Source: JAQBVV01 sp965249205
Lineage (GTDB): Bacteria > Acidobacteriota > Vicinamibacteria > Vicinamibacterales > UBA2999
Assembly (NCBI GenBank): GCA_965249205.1
Contig: CBDFLL010000006.1
Coordinates: 1,736,001 to 1,800,000, forward strand
Direction: 5' to 3'
Length of the DNA stretch: 64,000 nt
The position numbers and the translations under genes are program-made. Shown one piece after another: positions 7,933 through 15,824 of this stretch. Each line of letters opens with the position of its first letter. Position 1 is the first letter of the stretch. The notes beneath the pieces were generated by a model. The model was not told the DNA's origin and searched no databases. It saw only the letters and a list, made by a program, of their open reading frames with translations.

Positions 7933-8731
7933 CCGCCGTTTCCGTTAACTCGCGTTCCGAGCAGCTAATGCGCGTAATCCGCGTCGCCCGGCCCGTTTGC
8001 TCGTCGGCTTCGATCACCGCGCCGTTCAGTCTGGGGTTGCCGGTGGCTGGCTCGAATCTCGATGGCATCGCGGTGAGAAAACGCCCGAGCGACGGATCCA
8101 CCTGCATGCCGATGATCGAATCGTGTGGACCCGTCATGCCAGCGTCGGTCAGATATGCCGTTCCATTCGGCAGGAGCCGTTCGTCGGCGGTTTGCACATG
8201 CGTGTGGGTGCCGAGGACGGCGGTGACCTTGCCATCCAGATGCCAACCCAGCGCCATTTTCTCGCTGGTGGCCTCCGCGTGGAAGTCCACGATGATGATT
8301 CTCGTCTGGTGGCGGATCTGTTCGATTTCCTGGAGCACAACCGCGAAGGGATCGTCGATGTTGAGCATGAAGACCCGACCCATCACGTTGATGACGCCGA
8401 CGGCGCGACCGTCCCCGGTCTGGGCCACGTACGCGCCACGACCAGGTACGCCGGCGGGGTAGTTCGCAGGGCGTATCAGTCGCGGTTCGGTGGCGATGTA
8501 CGGGATCGCCTCCTTCTTGTCCCAGATGTGATTTCCGGAGGTCATCACGTCCACGCCCCATTCCAGGAGCGTGTCGCCGATGTCCTTCGTGACACCGAAA
8601 CCCGCCGCGGAGTTCTCAGCATTGGCGATGACGAGATCGATGCTGTGGCGGTCGATCAGCCCTCTCAGGCCTTTCCGAATGAGTTCTCGGCCCGGCCGGC
8701 CAACGATGTCTCCGACGAAGAGAATGTTCAT
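7910..8731 (-). CDS. ymdB: YmdB-family metallophosphoesterase (TIGR00282)
   Basis: A calcineurin-like phosphoesterase of 273 aa. The metal-binding residues appear in order: GDIVG, NAEN, GNHIWD, DFHAE and GTHTHVQTAD. Bacillus YmdB is a cyclic-nucleotide phosphodiesterase linked to RNase Y; the role here is inferred only by family. It is the first gene of the housekeeping run that continues through nadK. Its upstream region (8732-9206) holds nested miniature repeats and no recognisable rny gene. Confidence 0.92.
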   Translation of the reverse strand: MNILFVGDIVGRPGRELIRKGLRGLIDRHSIDLVIANAENSAAGFGVTKDIGDTLLEWGVDVMTSGNHIWDKKEAIPYIATEPRLIRPANYPAGVPGRGAYVAQTGDGRAVGVINVMGRVFMLNIDDPFAVVLQEIEQIRHQTRIIIVDFHAEATSEKMALGWHLDGKVTAVLGTHTHVQTADERLLPNGTAYLTDAGMTGPHDSIIGMQVDPSLGRFLTAMPSRFEPATGNPRLNGAVIEADEQTGRATRITRISCSERELTETADAHELSV

Positions 8732-8768
8732 AGAGTGGTTTCACGTTTCGCAGGGCCTGGATTCAGGA

Positions 8769-8994
8769 CTAGCAGCCCGTGGCAAAAGTCCGTCTGCATT
8801 CGACGAGCGACGCATCCTCGCGACCTGCGTTACTCCTCCCTCAAATACAGGCGGTATTTTCAGTCGTCGCGCCTTGTCCGCGAGGCGCTTCGCTCGTCTA
8901 GCGCGGATTTCAGCAGTACCTGGGAGAGGGTCATGGCCCCGCTCGTGAAATCCGCGTTAGGTGCGACGCCCGGACTTTCACCACGGACTGCTAG
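8769..8994. repeat. Miniature inverted-repeat element, interrupted by a second one
   Basis: The 24-base ends at 8769-8792 and 8971-8994 are inverted copies of each other with few mismatches, each beginning with CTAG. No coding frame is credible inside. The ends (CTAGCAG, then Gs and Cs, then AAA and TCCG) resemble the ends of the IS5-like copies (CTAGCAGGCTGCTGAA), suggesting a non-autonomous relative. The element contains a different inverted-repeat element at 8898-8960. It lies between ymdB and the IS1595 copy. Confidence 0.75.
8898..8960. repeat. Miniature element type B, copy A (GCGCGGATTTCA ends), nested
   Basis: Ends are CTAGCGCGGATTTCA (8898-8912) and its near-perfect complement (8946-8960, ending TTAG). 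It is 63 bases long, the shortest of three family members; the others are at 38531-38635 and 60311-61752. All share a TACCTGG-like block a few bases after the left end and CTCRTGAAATCCGCG at the right end. It is inserted inside the element at 8769-8994. Confidence 0.75.
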
Positions 8995-9099
8995 GTCAAT
9001 GGCGGCCTTCATGATGCCACACGGGTCCAGCGCCGGCTCTGACCGCACTGCTCGCGGAGTTGCGTCTGTGAGTCGACTCCAAAGACTGGTGTCAGTTGG

Positions 9100-9198
9100 C
9101 CCGCGGAGTTCAGAAGCAAAGTTATATATGAGTAGATAAAATGATGTATAACTACTCAAATAGTGTTATGATTTGTCTTCAGATGGGCATGGAGCCCT
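9100..9198 (+). promoter_or_regulatory. AT-rich promoter region of hsp20, separated from it by IS1595
   Basis: This is an unusually AT-rich stretch for the window. It has a dyad TGAGTAG / CTACTCA (9128-9160 region) and an overlapping ATAACTACT-CAAAT-AGTGTTAT palindrome. Removing the IS1595 element and one target copy places this region about 110 bases ahead of the hsp20 ATG, so it is probably the original heat-shock promoter and operator. The regulator is not identifiable; the dyad is not a standard CIRCE or HAIR site. Confidence 0.4.
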
Positions 9199-10257
9199 GG
9201 TCGACTCGTGCTTATCCGGTTGTTTCAGCTAACCCTATATCTTGCGATCAGCCTGGGGGGCGCACGTCCTGCGCGCCGCGAATCCGTCGGGCGGGCGTGG
9301 GCGTCCGTCCGGTCCCCAGGCCCAGCAGGGTCTGAAAGGCGGCCATCGGGTGCCGCCGCCGATTGTGCCGAAACACGAACTCATCGAGGTAGACCTGTAG
9401 TTGCGCCTTGCTGACGCCGTGGTGCGTGCCAATCAACCACTGTTGGCAATTGCCGATGACGCGGTCGGCCAAAGGCACGACGGAGGGCACCCCCCTGTGC
9501 AGGGCGCTCCGGATCGGTTGCGGGCGGGCGACGTGTCTCACGTCAGCGGCCTGGAGCCCATCGAAACTTTTCAGCCCGTCGGTGTAGACCGTCGCCCCCG
9601 GCGCAATGTGGTGAGTGACGAACGCGAGCATCGTCGATTGTTTGAAGTTCGGGATCACGGACATGCGGACCCGACCCGACCGATCCCCGCGTCGTTCCAC
9701 CGCCACCAGCACCAGCGCGGCTTTCCGCCCCTTGAGTTGGCGACTGCCGCGCAGGCCGGCCTGGGGCGCGCCCACCCAGGTGTCATCGATCTCCACGTCG
9801 CCGTACAAGGGCTCCCGCCCCGCGTTCACCATCGCGCGCCGCAGCTTGTGCAACAGCAGCCACGCCGTTTCGTACCGCCGCAGGCCCAACTGCCGCTGCA
9901 GCAGGAGCGCCGAGAGGCCCCGCTTGTCGGTAACCGTCAAATAGGCCGCCCAGAACCACACCAGGAGCGGCGTCTTCGTGTTGTGGAGAATCGTCCCGGC
10001 GGTCAGCGACACCTGATACCGGCACGCCGCACATTGCCAGCGCCGGTGTGTGGTCAGGCGATAGCCGCGCGCGTGCCGGCACCGGGGACACACAAAGCCG
10101 TCCGGCCAGCGGCACGCCGCCAAGTAGTCCTGACAGGCCTCGGCGGTCGCAAATTGCCGCTGAAACTCCCGGAGATTCTTCGGAAACGACGGGCGCGCCA
10201 CGCCGATACACTACCGGTGGTGGCTTGCTGAAACAACCGGATAAGCACGGGTCGACT
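9199..10257 (-). mobile_element. IS1595-family insertion sequence with 8-bp target duplication
   Basis: The element is 9207-10249 (1043 bp). It has perfect 23-base inverted repeats (9207-9229 and 10227-10249, starting CGTGCTTATCCGG) and is flanked by direct repeats GGTCGACT at 9199-9206 and 10250-10257. An 8-bp duplication is what IS1595 elements make. Intact ends and intact transposase indicate a recent insertion. It separates hsp20 from its upstream region. Confidence 0.95.
9248..10201 (-). CDS. IS1595-family transposase
   Basis: 317 aa. An N-terminal zinc ribbon (CPRC near residue 38 and CAAC near 57) precedes an ISXO2-like DDE domain with acidic residues visible in VEIDDTWVG and VYTDGLKSFDG and a C-terminal DEFVFRHNRRRHP. 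The gene fills the element between its inverted repeats and appears undamaged. It is encoded opposite to hsp20, so transcription does not read into that gene. Confidence 0.94.
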   Translation of the reverse strand: MARPSFPKNLREFQRQFATAEACQDYLAACRWPDGFVCPRCRHARGYRLTTHRRWQCAACRYQVSLTAGTILHNTKTPLLVWFWAAYLTVTDKRGLSALLLQRQLGLRRYETAWLLLHKLRRAMVNAGREPLYGDVEIDDTWVGAPQAGLRGSRQLKGRKAALVLVAVERRGDRSGRVRMSVIPNFKQSTMLAFVTHHIAPGATVYTDGLKSFDGLQAADVRHVARPQPIRSALHRGVPSVVPLADRVIGNCQQWLIGTHHGVSKAQLQVYLDEFVFRHNRRRHPMAAFQTLLGLGTGRTPTPARRIRGAQDVRPPG

Positions 10258-10286
10258 AGACAACGATGCGAAGAGGAGAAGAACCA

Positions 10287-10730
10287 ATGGCCATTGTTCG
10301 AGCGAATCCGTTTCATGAATTCGCGACCTTGCAGGACCGGGTGGACCGTCTTTTTGGTGGGGTGCTCCCGGCCAACGAGGGCGGGACGAGCGGTACCTGG
10401 GTCCCGCCGGTAGACATCTACGAAACCGACAACCACGATCTCGTCATTACAGCTGACCTGCCGGACGTCACACGCGAAGAGATCGAGGTCACCGTCGAGC
10501 GGCACGCGTTGATCCTGAAGGGGACCCGCAAGGCACCGAGCGACGTCAAGGAAGAACAGTTCCGCCGGGTCGAGCGTCGATATGGCACGTTCAGCCGCTC
10601 ATTCACCTTGCCGGAGACTGTCGATGCCAGCAAAGTGAGCGCCGAGCACAAGAATGGCGTGTTGACGGTGAGATTGCCGTTCCGCGAGGAATCCAAGCCA
10701 CGGGCAATTCGCGTCGAAGTCGCGGCGTGA
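10287..10730 (+). CDS. Hsp20/alpha-crystallin small heat-shock protein
   Basis: A holdase chaperone of 147 aa. The alpha-crystallin domain (about 40-135) includes VDIYETDNHDLVITADLPDV, RRYGTFSRSFTLP and the GVL motif in KNGVLTVRLP. A short N-terminal helix (NPFHEFATLQDRVDRLF) precedes it. The start ATG at 10287 follows a good AGGAG. An upstream ATG at 10266 gives seven extra residues that include the ribosome-binding site and is less likely. The native promoter has been displaced by the IS1595 insertion 37 bases upstream of the ATG. Confidence 0.93.
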   Translation: MAIVRANPFHEFATLQDRVDRLFGGVLPANEGGTSGTWVPPVDIYETDNHDLVITADLPDVTREEIEVTVERHALILKGTRKAPSDVKEEQFRRVERRYGTFSRSFTLPETVDASKVSAEHKNGVLTVRLPFREESKPRAIRVEVAA

Positions 10731-10835
10731 CAGGCGGGTTCGGGGACTGGGGATCGGGGACCGATTGCGCCCCGGCCTCGGTCCATCCGCTCCCGGGCAC
10801 CACATTGCTCAGTCTGCCCCCCTTGCCCCCTGTGC

Positions 10836-10841
10836 TAGTCT
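10836..10841 (+). promoter_or_regulatory. Candidate -10 element (TAGTCT) of leaderless rpoZ
   Basis: TAGTCT lies 8 bases before the rpoZ ATG, with no ribosome-binding site. The same hexamer occurs 7 bases before surE. Confidence 0.4.
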
Positions 10842-10849
10842 CGTTATCC

Positions 10850-11131
10850 ATGGACACCGTCGATGTTGTAGAGCACACTGCTGAGCCGGACGCGCCGCGA
10901 GAGCCCCGTCCGAAGGCTGAACCGATCCTGAGCCGCTTCTTGTTTGTTGACGTGGCTGCCATGCGGGCCAAGCAGCTGCGGCGCGGCGCTCTGCCACGTC
11001 TGGACGACGATCCGCACTCGTCCGAGGCACACCGCCCCGACCCTCTCAAGGCCGAGCGGATCGCGATGGAGGAAGTCCGTCGCGGGCTCGTGCTCTATGA
11101 CGTGGTGCCGGCGACTGAAGACGAAGACTGA
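10850..11131 (+). CDS. rpoZ: DNA-directed RNA polymerase omega subunit
   Basis: 93 aa. The omega pattern is visible in SRFLFVDVAAMRAKQLRRG and AERIAMEEVRRGLVLYDVV, the segment that wraps the beta-prime C-terminus. An acidic, Pro-rich N-terminal extension precedes it. The start is the ATG at 10850; a reading open from 10727 is low-complexity and overlaps the hsp20 tail. Here rpoZ stands alone, without the usual gmk or coaBC neighbours. A TAGTCT hexamer 8 bases upstream suggests leaderless expression. Confidence 0.82.
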   Translation: MDTVDVVEHTAEPDAPREPRPKAEPILSRFLFVDVAAMRAKQLRRGALPRLDDDPHSSEAHRPDPLKAERIAMEEVRRGLVLYDVVPATEDED

Positions 11132-11162
11132 CAAGGTCGTACGACACCGCTCCTGCATCTGA

Positions 11163-11168
11163 TAGTCT
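11163..11168 (+). promoter_or_regulatory. Candidate -10 element (TAGTCT) of leaderless surE
   Basis: TAGTCT is 7 bases before the surE ATG and no Shine-Dalgarno sequence is visible. Confidence 0.4.
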
Positions 11169-11175
11169 CGGCGGC

Positions 11176-12027
11176 ATGCCCACCTGCCGCATCCCTCTCG
11201 CGCTTCTCCTAGCGGCCTGCCTGCTGACGCCCGCGGCTGCCCAATTCCGCCAGCCACCGCCGTATCGCATTCTCGTGACGAATGACGACGGGCTGCGCAC
11301 GCCGGGGATCGCCGCGCTCGCGCAAATTCTCCAGGCAATCGGCACGCCGGTCATCGTCGCCCCGTCAGAGAATCAGAGCGGAGTCGGGCACGCGATCGTG
11401 ACGACTGACGCAGTGGTTCGCGAGGACGTGACGCTTGCCAACGGTCTCACCGCCATCGGCTTGACGGCGACGCCGGCCACGACGGTGAATATCGCGCTCA
11501 GGAATATAGCCACTCCGCTCCCGGATCTCGTCGTCGCCGGTATCAACCGTGGACACAATATTGGGCTTTCCGCGTACCTGTCGGGCACGGTGGCTGCCGC
11601 GCGCGAGGCCGCAGCCCATGGGGTGCCGGCGATCGCTGCGTCCTTGCCCGCAACCGCTACGGCGGCGGACCTGGCTTTTGCTGCCGAGGAAGTGCTGGGT
11701 GTCGCCCGCCGGGTGAAACAGTACGGCTTGGCGCCTCGCACGTTCCTGAATGTCAACGTGCCTGAAGCTGCCCCCAGCGGTGGCTATATGGGTTACATGA
11801 TCACTGTGCAGGGCACGGTACGGGGCGGCGACCAACGCTTCGCAGAAACGCAGGCCCCGACGGGTCGCACCGTGTACTGGAGTGTTTTCGACGGCACGAA
11901 GAACGCGCCACAGCCGGAGGGCACCGACATCTGGGCGGTCGAGCATGGCTATACGTCAGTCACACCGATGCGGCTTGGCGAAACTGATCGGGGTCAACTG
12001 GAGACGCTGGGCGCGATCTTCGAATAA
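11176..12027 (+). CDS. surE: SurE-family 5'-nucleotidase with signal peptide
   Basis: SurE enzymes dephosphorylate nucleoside monophosphates using a divalent metal. Visible motifs are TNDDGLRTPG (metal-binding Asp-Asp), SENQSGVGHAI and AGINRGHNIG. Unlike classical cytoplasmic SurE, this 283-aa protein starts with a hydrophobic leader (IPLALLLAACLLTPAAA, about 5-22) with a cleavable Ala-rich end, so it is probably periplasmic. The catalytic core begins immediately afterwards at YRILVTNDDG. It is a single-gene unit convergent with gatA. Confidence 0.9.
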   Translation: MPTCRIPLALLLAACLLTPAAAQFRQPPPYRILVTNDDGLRTPGIAALAQILQAIGTPVIVAPSENQSGVGHAIVTTDAVVREDVTLANGLTAIGLTATPATTVNIALRNIATPLPDLVVAGINRGHNIGLSAYLSGTVAAAREAAAHGVPAIAASLPATATAADLAFAAEEVLGVARRVKQYGLAPRTFLNVNVPEAAPSGGYMGYMITVQGTVRGGDQRFAETQAPTGRTVYWSVFDGTKNAPQPEGTDIWAVEHGYTSVTPMRLGETDRGQLETLGAIFE

Positions 12028-12054
12028 GCAGCGCCCGTCACGCTGGAACCGCTG

Positions 12055-13536
12055 TCACGCGGGACGCTGCGTGTGCCAGTCGGTGAGCCGCTCGTAGGCG
12101 TCGGCGGCGTTGAGCAGGGTGGGTTCGTCGAAGAGTCGGCCGGTCAATTGCAGCCCCACAGGGAGGCGTGCGGACGGGTCGGGGCCCTCCGACGGACTCA
12201 CGAAACCGCAGGGCACGCTGATAGCCGGCAGGCCGACCAGATTGGCACTCACCGTGAAGACGTCAGCCAGGTACATCTGAAGGGGGTCTTCAGTTTTTTC
12301 GCCAAGGCGGAAGGGCGGCGTTGGGGTGGTGGGCATCGCCACGACATCCGTCTTCTCGAAGGCGGCGTCATAATCCTTGCGGAGCAGGGTTCGGACCTGC
12401 TGGGCTTTCAGATAAAACGCGTCATAGTAGCCGGCGCTCAGGACGTAGGTGCCAAGCATGATGCGTCGCTTGACCTCGGCTCCGAACCCCTCGTCGCGTG
12501 TCCGTCGGTACATGTCCTGTAGCCCCAGATGCCCGTCGTCGGCTGTGCGGTGCCCGTAGCGCACGCCGTCGTAGCGCGCCAGGTTCGAGCTCGCTTCCGC
12601 GGTGGCCACCAGGTAGTAGACCGGGACGGCGTACTTGGCATGGGGCAGGTCGATGTCCACAAGCTTCGCGCCCTCGCGCCGGAGCGTGTCGAGAGCCTCG
12701 TCATACGCGCGACGCACACCGACGTCGACCCCATCGGTGACAAACGCGCGTGGAACACCGATACGCAGTCCCTTCACGTTCCTGGTGAGTGCAGCCACGA
12801 AATCGGGCACCGGTTGTGGGGATGACGTGGCGTCGGCGGGATCGGGTCCGGCGAGCACACTGAGGGCGAGCGCCGCGTCTGCCACGGTGCTGCTGATTGG
12901 TCCGATCTGATCGAGCGAGGATGCGAAGGCCAGCAGGCCATAGCGTGACACGCGGCCGTAGGTGGGCTTGAGCCCGACGACGCCGCAAAACGCGGCTGGT
13001 TGGCGGATCGATCCGCCGGTGTCGGAGCCAAGCGCCAGCGGTGCGCACCCCGAGGCAACTGCCGCGGCCGACCCGCCGCTCGATCCCCCGGGTGCGCGAT
13101 CCTTCGCCCAAGGATTGTGCACGACACCGTAGGCGGAATTCTCATTGGACGATCCCATGGCGAACTCATCGCAATTGGCCTTGCCGACAATGACGGCGCC
13201 AGCCGCCTCCATGCGCCGTACCGCTGTAGCGTCGTAGGGCGGGACGAACCGTTCCAGGATGCGCGAGGAGGCCGTCGTACGCATCCCGCACACGCACAGG
13301 TTGTCCTTGACTGCGATCGGTACGCCCATCAGCGGACCGGCGGGTTGACCCAGCGCCTGCTGCCGATCGATCTCCTCGGCGCGGGCGAGCGCGCGATCGG
13401 CGGTGATGAGGGTGAACGCGTTGAGCGACGGATTGACCTCCTCTATCCGTTCGAGGAACGCCCGGCACACTTCCACCGCCGACACTGTGCCGGCCGCGAT
13501 CTCGTCGCGTACGACGCGCGCGCTGCTGTTCAGCAT
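12055..13536 (-). CDS. gatA: Asp-tRNA(Asn)/Glu-tRNA(Gln) amidotransferase subunit A
   Basis: GatA releases ammonia from glutamine for transamidation of mischarged tRNA. The amidase Ser-cisSer-Lys triad is visible: Lys in GVPIAVKDNL, cis-Ser and nucleophile Ser in GGSSGGSAAAVASG and GSDTGGSIRQPAAFCG. At 493 aa it is typical. It follows gatC with one base between stop and start. gatB is not in the window, so the complex must be completed from elsewhere. Confidence 0.96.
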   Translation of the reverse strand: MLNSSARVVRDEIAAGTVSAVEVCRAFLERIEEVNPSLNAFTLITADRALARAEEIDRQQALGQPAGPLMGVPIAVKDNLCVCGMRTTASSRILERFVPPYDATAVRRMEAAGAVIVGKANCDEFAMGSSNENSAYGVVHNPWAKDRAPGGSSGGSAAAVASGCAPLALGSDTGGSIRQPAAFCGVVGLKPTYGRVSRYGLLAFASSLDQIGPISSTVADAALALSVLAGPDPADATSSPQPVPDFVAALTRNVKGLRIGVPRAFVTDGVDVGVRRAYDEALDTLRREGAKLVDIDLPHAKYAVPVYYLVATAEASSNLARYDGVRYGHRTADDGHLGLQDMYRRTRDEGFGAEVKRRIMLGTYVLSAGYYDAFYLKAQQVRTLLRKDYDAAFEKTDVVAMPTTPTPPFRLGEKTEDPLQMYLADVFTVSANLVGLPAISVPCGFVSPSEGPDPSARLPVGLQLTGRLFDEPTLLNAADAYERLTDWHTQRPA

Positions 13537-13537
13537 G

Positions 13538-13840
13538 TCAGCCGCCGATCACGCGCGGTACCCGAAACAGTCCGGCATCCGGCACTGCGTCGGGCGCGTT
13601 GCCGAGGGCCTCAGGCATCGACAACGAATCCCGCGGATCATCCGGTCGCTCGGTTTGTTGTGCGGCGTGCACATGCGCTGTCGCGGGTACACCACTCGTG
13701 TCGATCGCCTGTACCTGCTGCGCGTACGCGAGGATGTCGGCGAGCTGGCGGGTGAAGAGCACCCGTTCGTCTGCGGTGAGCTCAAGGTGGGCCAGGGCCG
13801 CAATGCGTTCCACGTCAGCGATCGTGAGGGCAGGAGACAC
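13538..13840 (-). CDS. gatC: Asp-tRNA(Asn)/Glu-tRNA(Gln) amidotransferase subunit C
   Basis: A small subunit (about 100 aa) that clamps GatA and GatB. Family sequence: LTIADVERIAALAHLELTADE, then RVLFTRQLADILAYAQQVQAIDTSGV and a C-terminal strand with DAGLFRVPRVI. The start is not certain. ATG at 13858 adds six unlikely residues. GTG at 13840 gives a normal GatC N-terminus and lies 8 bases after a TAGCAT hexamer, consistent with a leaderless start. Divergent from the membrane hydrolase gene at 13878. Confidence 0.88.
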   Translation of the reverse strand: MSPALTIADVERIAALAHLELTADERVLFTRQLADILAYAQQVQAIDTSGVPATAHVHAAQQTERPDDPRDSLSMPEALGNAPDAVPDAGLFRVPRVIGG

Positions 13841-13848
13841 GGTCGTCG

Positions 13849-13854
13849 ATGCTA
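13849..13854 (-). promoter_or_regulatory. Candidate -10 element (TAGCAT) of leaderless gatCA
   Basis: TAGCAT lies 8 bases before the preferred gatC GTG start. It overlaps an in-frame upstream ATG, which argues against that longer start. Confidence 0.35.
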
Positions 13855-13877
13855 TCATCCGCGGTCGAAGCGACGCC

Positions 13878-14789
13878 ATGGATAACGTGTGTCATACGCT
13901 CGTCGGCGCCGCGTTCGGGGAGGCTGGTCTCAAACGGCACGCACGTTTCGGAAGCGCGACGCTTATGATCGCGGCGAATCTCCCAGACCTGGACGTCCTG
14001 GTGTTTGCCACCGACGTTCCATCGGTGGCCTTTCGCCGCGGTTGGACGCACGGTACGCTCGCGCAGTTGCTGTTGCCCATCGCGCTGACCGCGGTGGTGG
14101 TGGCCGTGGGCCGCTCCTTTCCGGCTCGTGACGACCAGACGCCGCCGCGCGCGGCGGCGTTGTTGCTGCTGTCGTATGTGGGGGTGCTCTCACACGTCGG
14201 ACTCGACCTGCTGAACACCTACGGCATACGGCTGCTGATGCCGTTCGATGGCCGCTGGTTCTACGGCGACGCCGTGTTCATCGTCGATCCGTGGCTCTGG
14301 CTGGTGCTCGGCGCGGGCGTGTGGCTCACGCGTCGCTGGGGCAACCCGGCAGGTGCGCGCCGCGCACTCATCGTCGCGGCTGTCTACGTCGCGGCGATGA
14401 GTGTGACGGCTCGACTGGCGCACGATGTCGTGCATGACGCGTGGCGGACGGCGCACGGCGTCGAGCCGCGCAGTCTCATGGTCGGGCCGGCGGCCGTCAC
14501 GCCGCTGCGGCGTCAGGTCATCGTTGATGCCGGCACGCACTACGAGACGGGCACACTGGAGTGGTTTCCGTCACGGGTCACCTTCGATGCAGCAACGGTG
14601 CCGAAATACGATGGCGACCCTCGAGTCATTCGGGCGAGCGAGTCGCCACATATCCGTGGCTTTCTCGTGTGGTCGCGATTTCCGTTCTGGATCCTCGAGC
14701 ACACGCCCGACGGCACCCGCGTCACCGTCAGCGACATGCGCTTTGCCGGACGGGGAAGCCCGTTCGTTCAGACGGTCGTCGTTCGATGA
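13878..14789 (+). CDS. Membrane-bound metal-dependent hydrolase (YdjM/DUF457 family)
   Basis: 303 aa with a cytoplasmic N-terminus MDNVCHTLVGAAFGEAG, where DxxxH is the family metal motif, then several transmembrane helices (about 70-90, 105-125, 145-165, 175-195). ANLPDLD and SHVGLDLLNTYG are further metal-binding motifs. The C-terminal 100 residues (about 205-303) form a soluble beta-rich region with no recognised domain. The family is predicted to act on an unknown membrane-associated substrate. The start ATG is 37 bases from the gatC GTG, in divergent orientation. Confidence 0.78.
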   Translation: MDNVCHTLVGAAFGEAGLKRHARFGSATLMIAANLPDLDVLVFATDVPSVAFRRGWTHGTLAQLLLPIALTAVVVAVGRSFPARDDQTPPRAAALLLLSYVGVLSHVGLDLLNTYGIRLLMPFDGRWFYGDAVFIVDPWLWLVLGAGVWLTRRWGNPAGARRALIVAAVYVAAMSVTARLAHDVVHDAWRTAHGVEPRSLMVGPAAVTPLRRQVIVDAGTHYETGTLEWFPSRVTFDAATVPKYDGDPRVIRASESPHIRGFLVWSRFPFWILEHTPDGTRVTVSDMRFAGRGSPFVQTVVVR

Positions 14790-14868
14790 CGGCACGTCTC
14801 GGGGCGGGTTCTCGGGTGGTGATAGAGGCTCGTGACCCTGGTGTGGTGAGTTTTTCGAAAGACGTCTC

Positions 14869-14874
14869 TATAAT
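14869..14874 (+). promoter_or_regulatory. Consensus -10 element (TATAAT) six bases before an ATG
   Basis: A perfect TATAAT at 14869-14874 is followed by only six bases before the ATG at 14881, so the transcript would begin at or beside the start codon. No ribosome-binding site is possible in that spacing. This is the strongest of the leaderless candidates in the window; the -35 region is weak. Confidence 0.6.
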
Positions 14875-14880
14875 CCAGAG

Positions 14881-15768
14881 ATGCGTACCGTCGTTGCCGC
14901 GCTCGTCGCGATTGCGATCAGCTGGCCGACTCCGGCTGCGGCCTGGGGCTTTGAGGCCCACCGGTTCATCATGGACCGCGCGATTTCGCTGCTGCCCGCG
15001 GAACTTCGTCCGCTGTTCGAGGAGTACCGCGCGACGCTCGTCGAGCGTGTGGTCGATCCCGATACTTGGCGCACGGTGGGATTCGAGGAAGAGGGTAAGC
15101 ATCACTTCCTGAACCTCGATTGGGAGGGCTACGGTGCGTACCCGTTCGAGGCACTGCCAAGGGATTACACGGCAGCCGTCGAGAGATTCGGGCAGGCCCG
15201 TATCGACACGAACGGGACGCTGCCTTGGCGCGTCGAAGAACTTCACGGGCGTCTGCGGCGCGCATTCGAATCGTACGGGCGGCGAGGCGTGTCCGGGCGC
15301 TTTGATCTGCTCTTCTTTTCGGCGGTCATGGCGCATTACGTGGCGGATGCCCACGTGCCGTTTCACGCGGTCCTCAATCACGACGGACAGCTCACCGGCC
15401 AGCAAGGCATCCATGCGCGCTTCGAATCGGCGCTGTTCGAGCGATATCGCGACGGGCTTGCGATCGCGCCGACTGGAATCCCGCCGATCCGGGATCCGCG
15501 TGATCTCATGTTTGAGGTGCTGACCGAGGGCACCACGCTTGTGCCGGGAATCCTTCGGGCGGACCTGGACGCGATCGGCACGCGCGATATCTATGACAAC
15601 AACTATTTCGGCGCGCTGTTCGCGGCGAACCGACGCGTGCTCGAACGACGGCTCAACGAGTCCATCGCCCGGACGGCGGCGGTGATCGCTGGCGCATGGG
15701 ACGCCGCCGGACGGCCTGCGGTGCCCACCGACCCGGCGCCGCTTCCCGAGCAGCAGCGGCGACGATAG
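14881..15768 (+). CDS. Exported zinc-dependent phospholipase C / S1-P1 nuclease-like protein
   Basis: 295 aa with a signal peptide (1-21, cleaved after PAAA). The mature protein would begin with Trp (WGFEAHRFI), as in zinc phospholipase C and S1/P1 nucleases, where the N-terminal Trp is a zinc ligand. Further ligands are seen in HFLNLDW, HYVADAHVPFH and GIHARFE, matching the HxxxD/HxxxE pattern of the superfamily. Whether it cleaves phospholipid or nucleic acid cannot be told. It is transcribed alone, with TATAAT six bases before the ATG. Confidence 0.8.
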   Translation: MRTVVAALVAIAISWPTPAAAWGFEAHRFIMDRAISLLPAELRPLFEEYRATLVERVVDPDTWRTVGFEEEGKHHFLNLDWEGYGAYPFEALPRDYTAAVERFGQARIDTNGTLPWRVEELHGRLRRAFESYGRRGVSGRFDLLFFSAVMAHYVADAHVPFHAVLNHDGQLTGQQGIHARFESALFERYRDGLAIAPTGIPPIRDPRDLMFEVLTEGTTLVPGILRADLDAIGTRDIYDNNYFGALFAANRRVLERRLNESIARTAAVIAGAWDAAGRPAVPTDPAPLPEQQRRR

Positions 15769-15824
15769 CCGCGAGCCGAAGCGCGCCGCCGCGATCTCGT
15801 GAGCCTCTCACGAGGTTGTTGTGA

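Noticed and set aside
7997..9139. 380-aa plus-strand frame opposite ymdB
   Set aside because: Shadow of ymdB extended through the repeat region; no recognisable protein features.
8860..9159. 99-aa minus-strand reading frame upstream of ymdB
   Set aside because: It runs across the nested miniature repeats and AT-rich region, has no family-like segments, and its ends are explained by the repeats.
9128..9175. CIRCE or HAIR heat-shock operator upstream of hsp20
   Set aside because: Dyads are present but do not match TTAGCACTC-N9-GAGTGCTAA or CTTGAGT-N7-ACTCAAG; kept only as an unassigned operator-like region.
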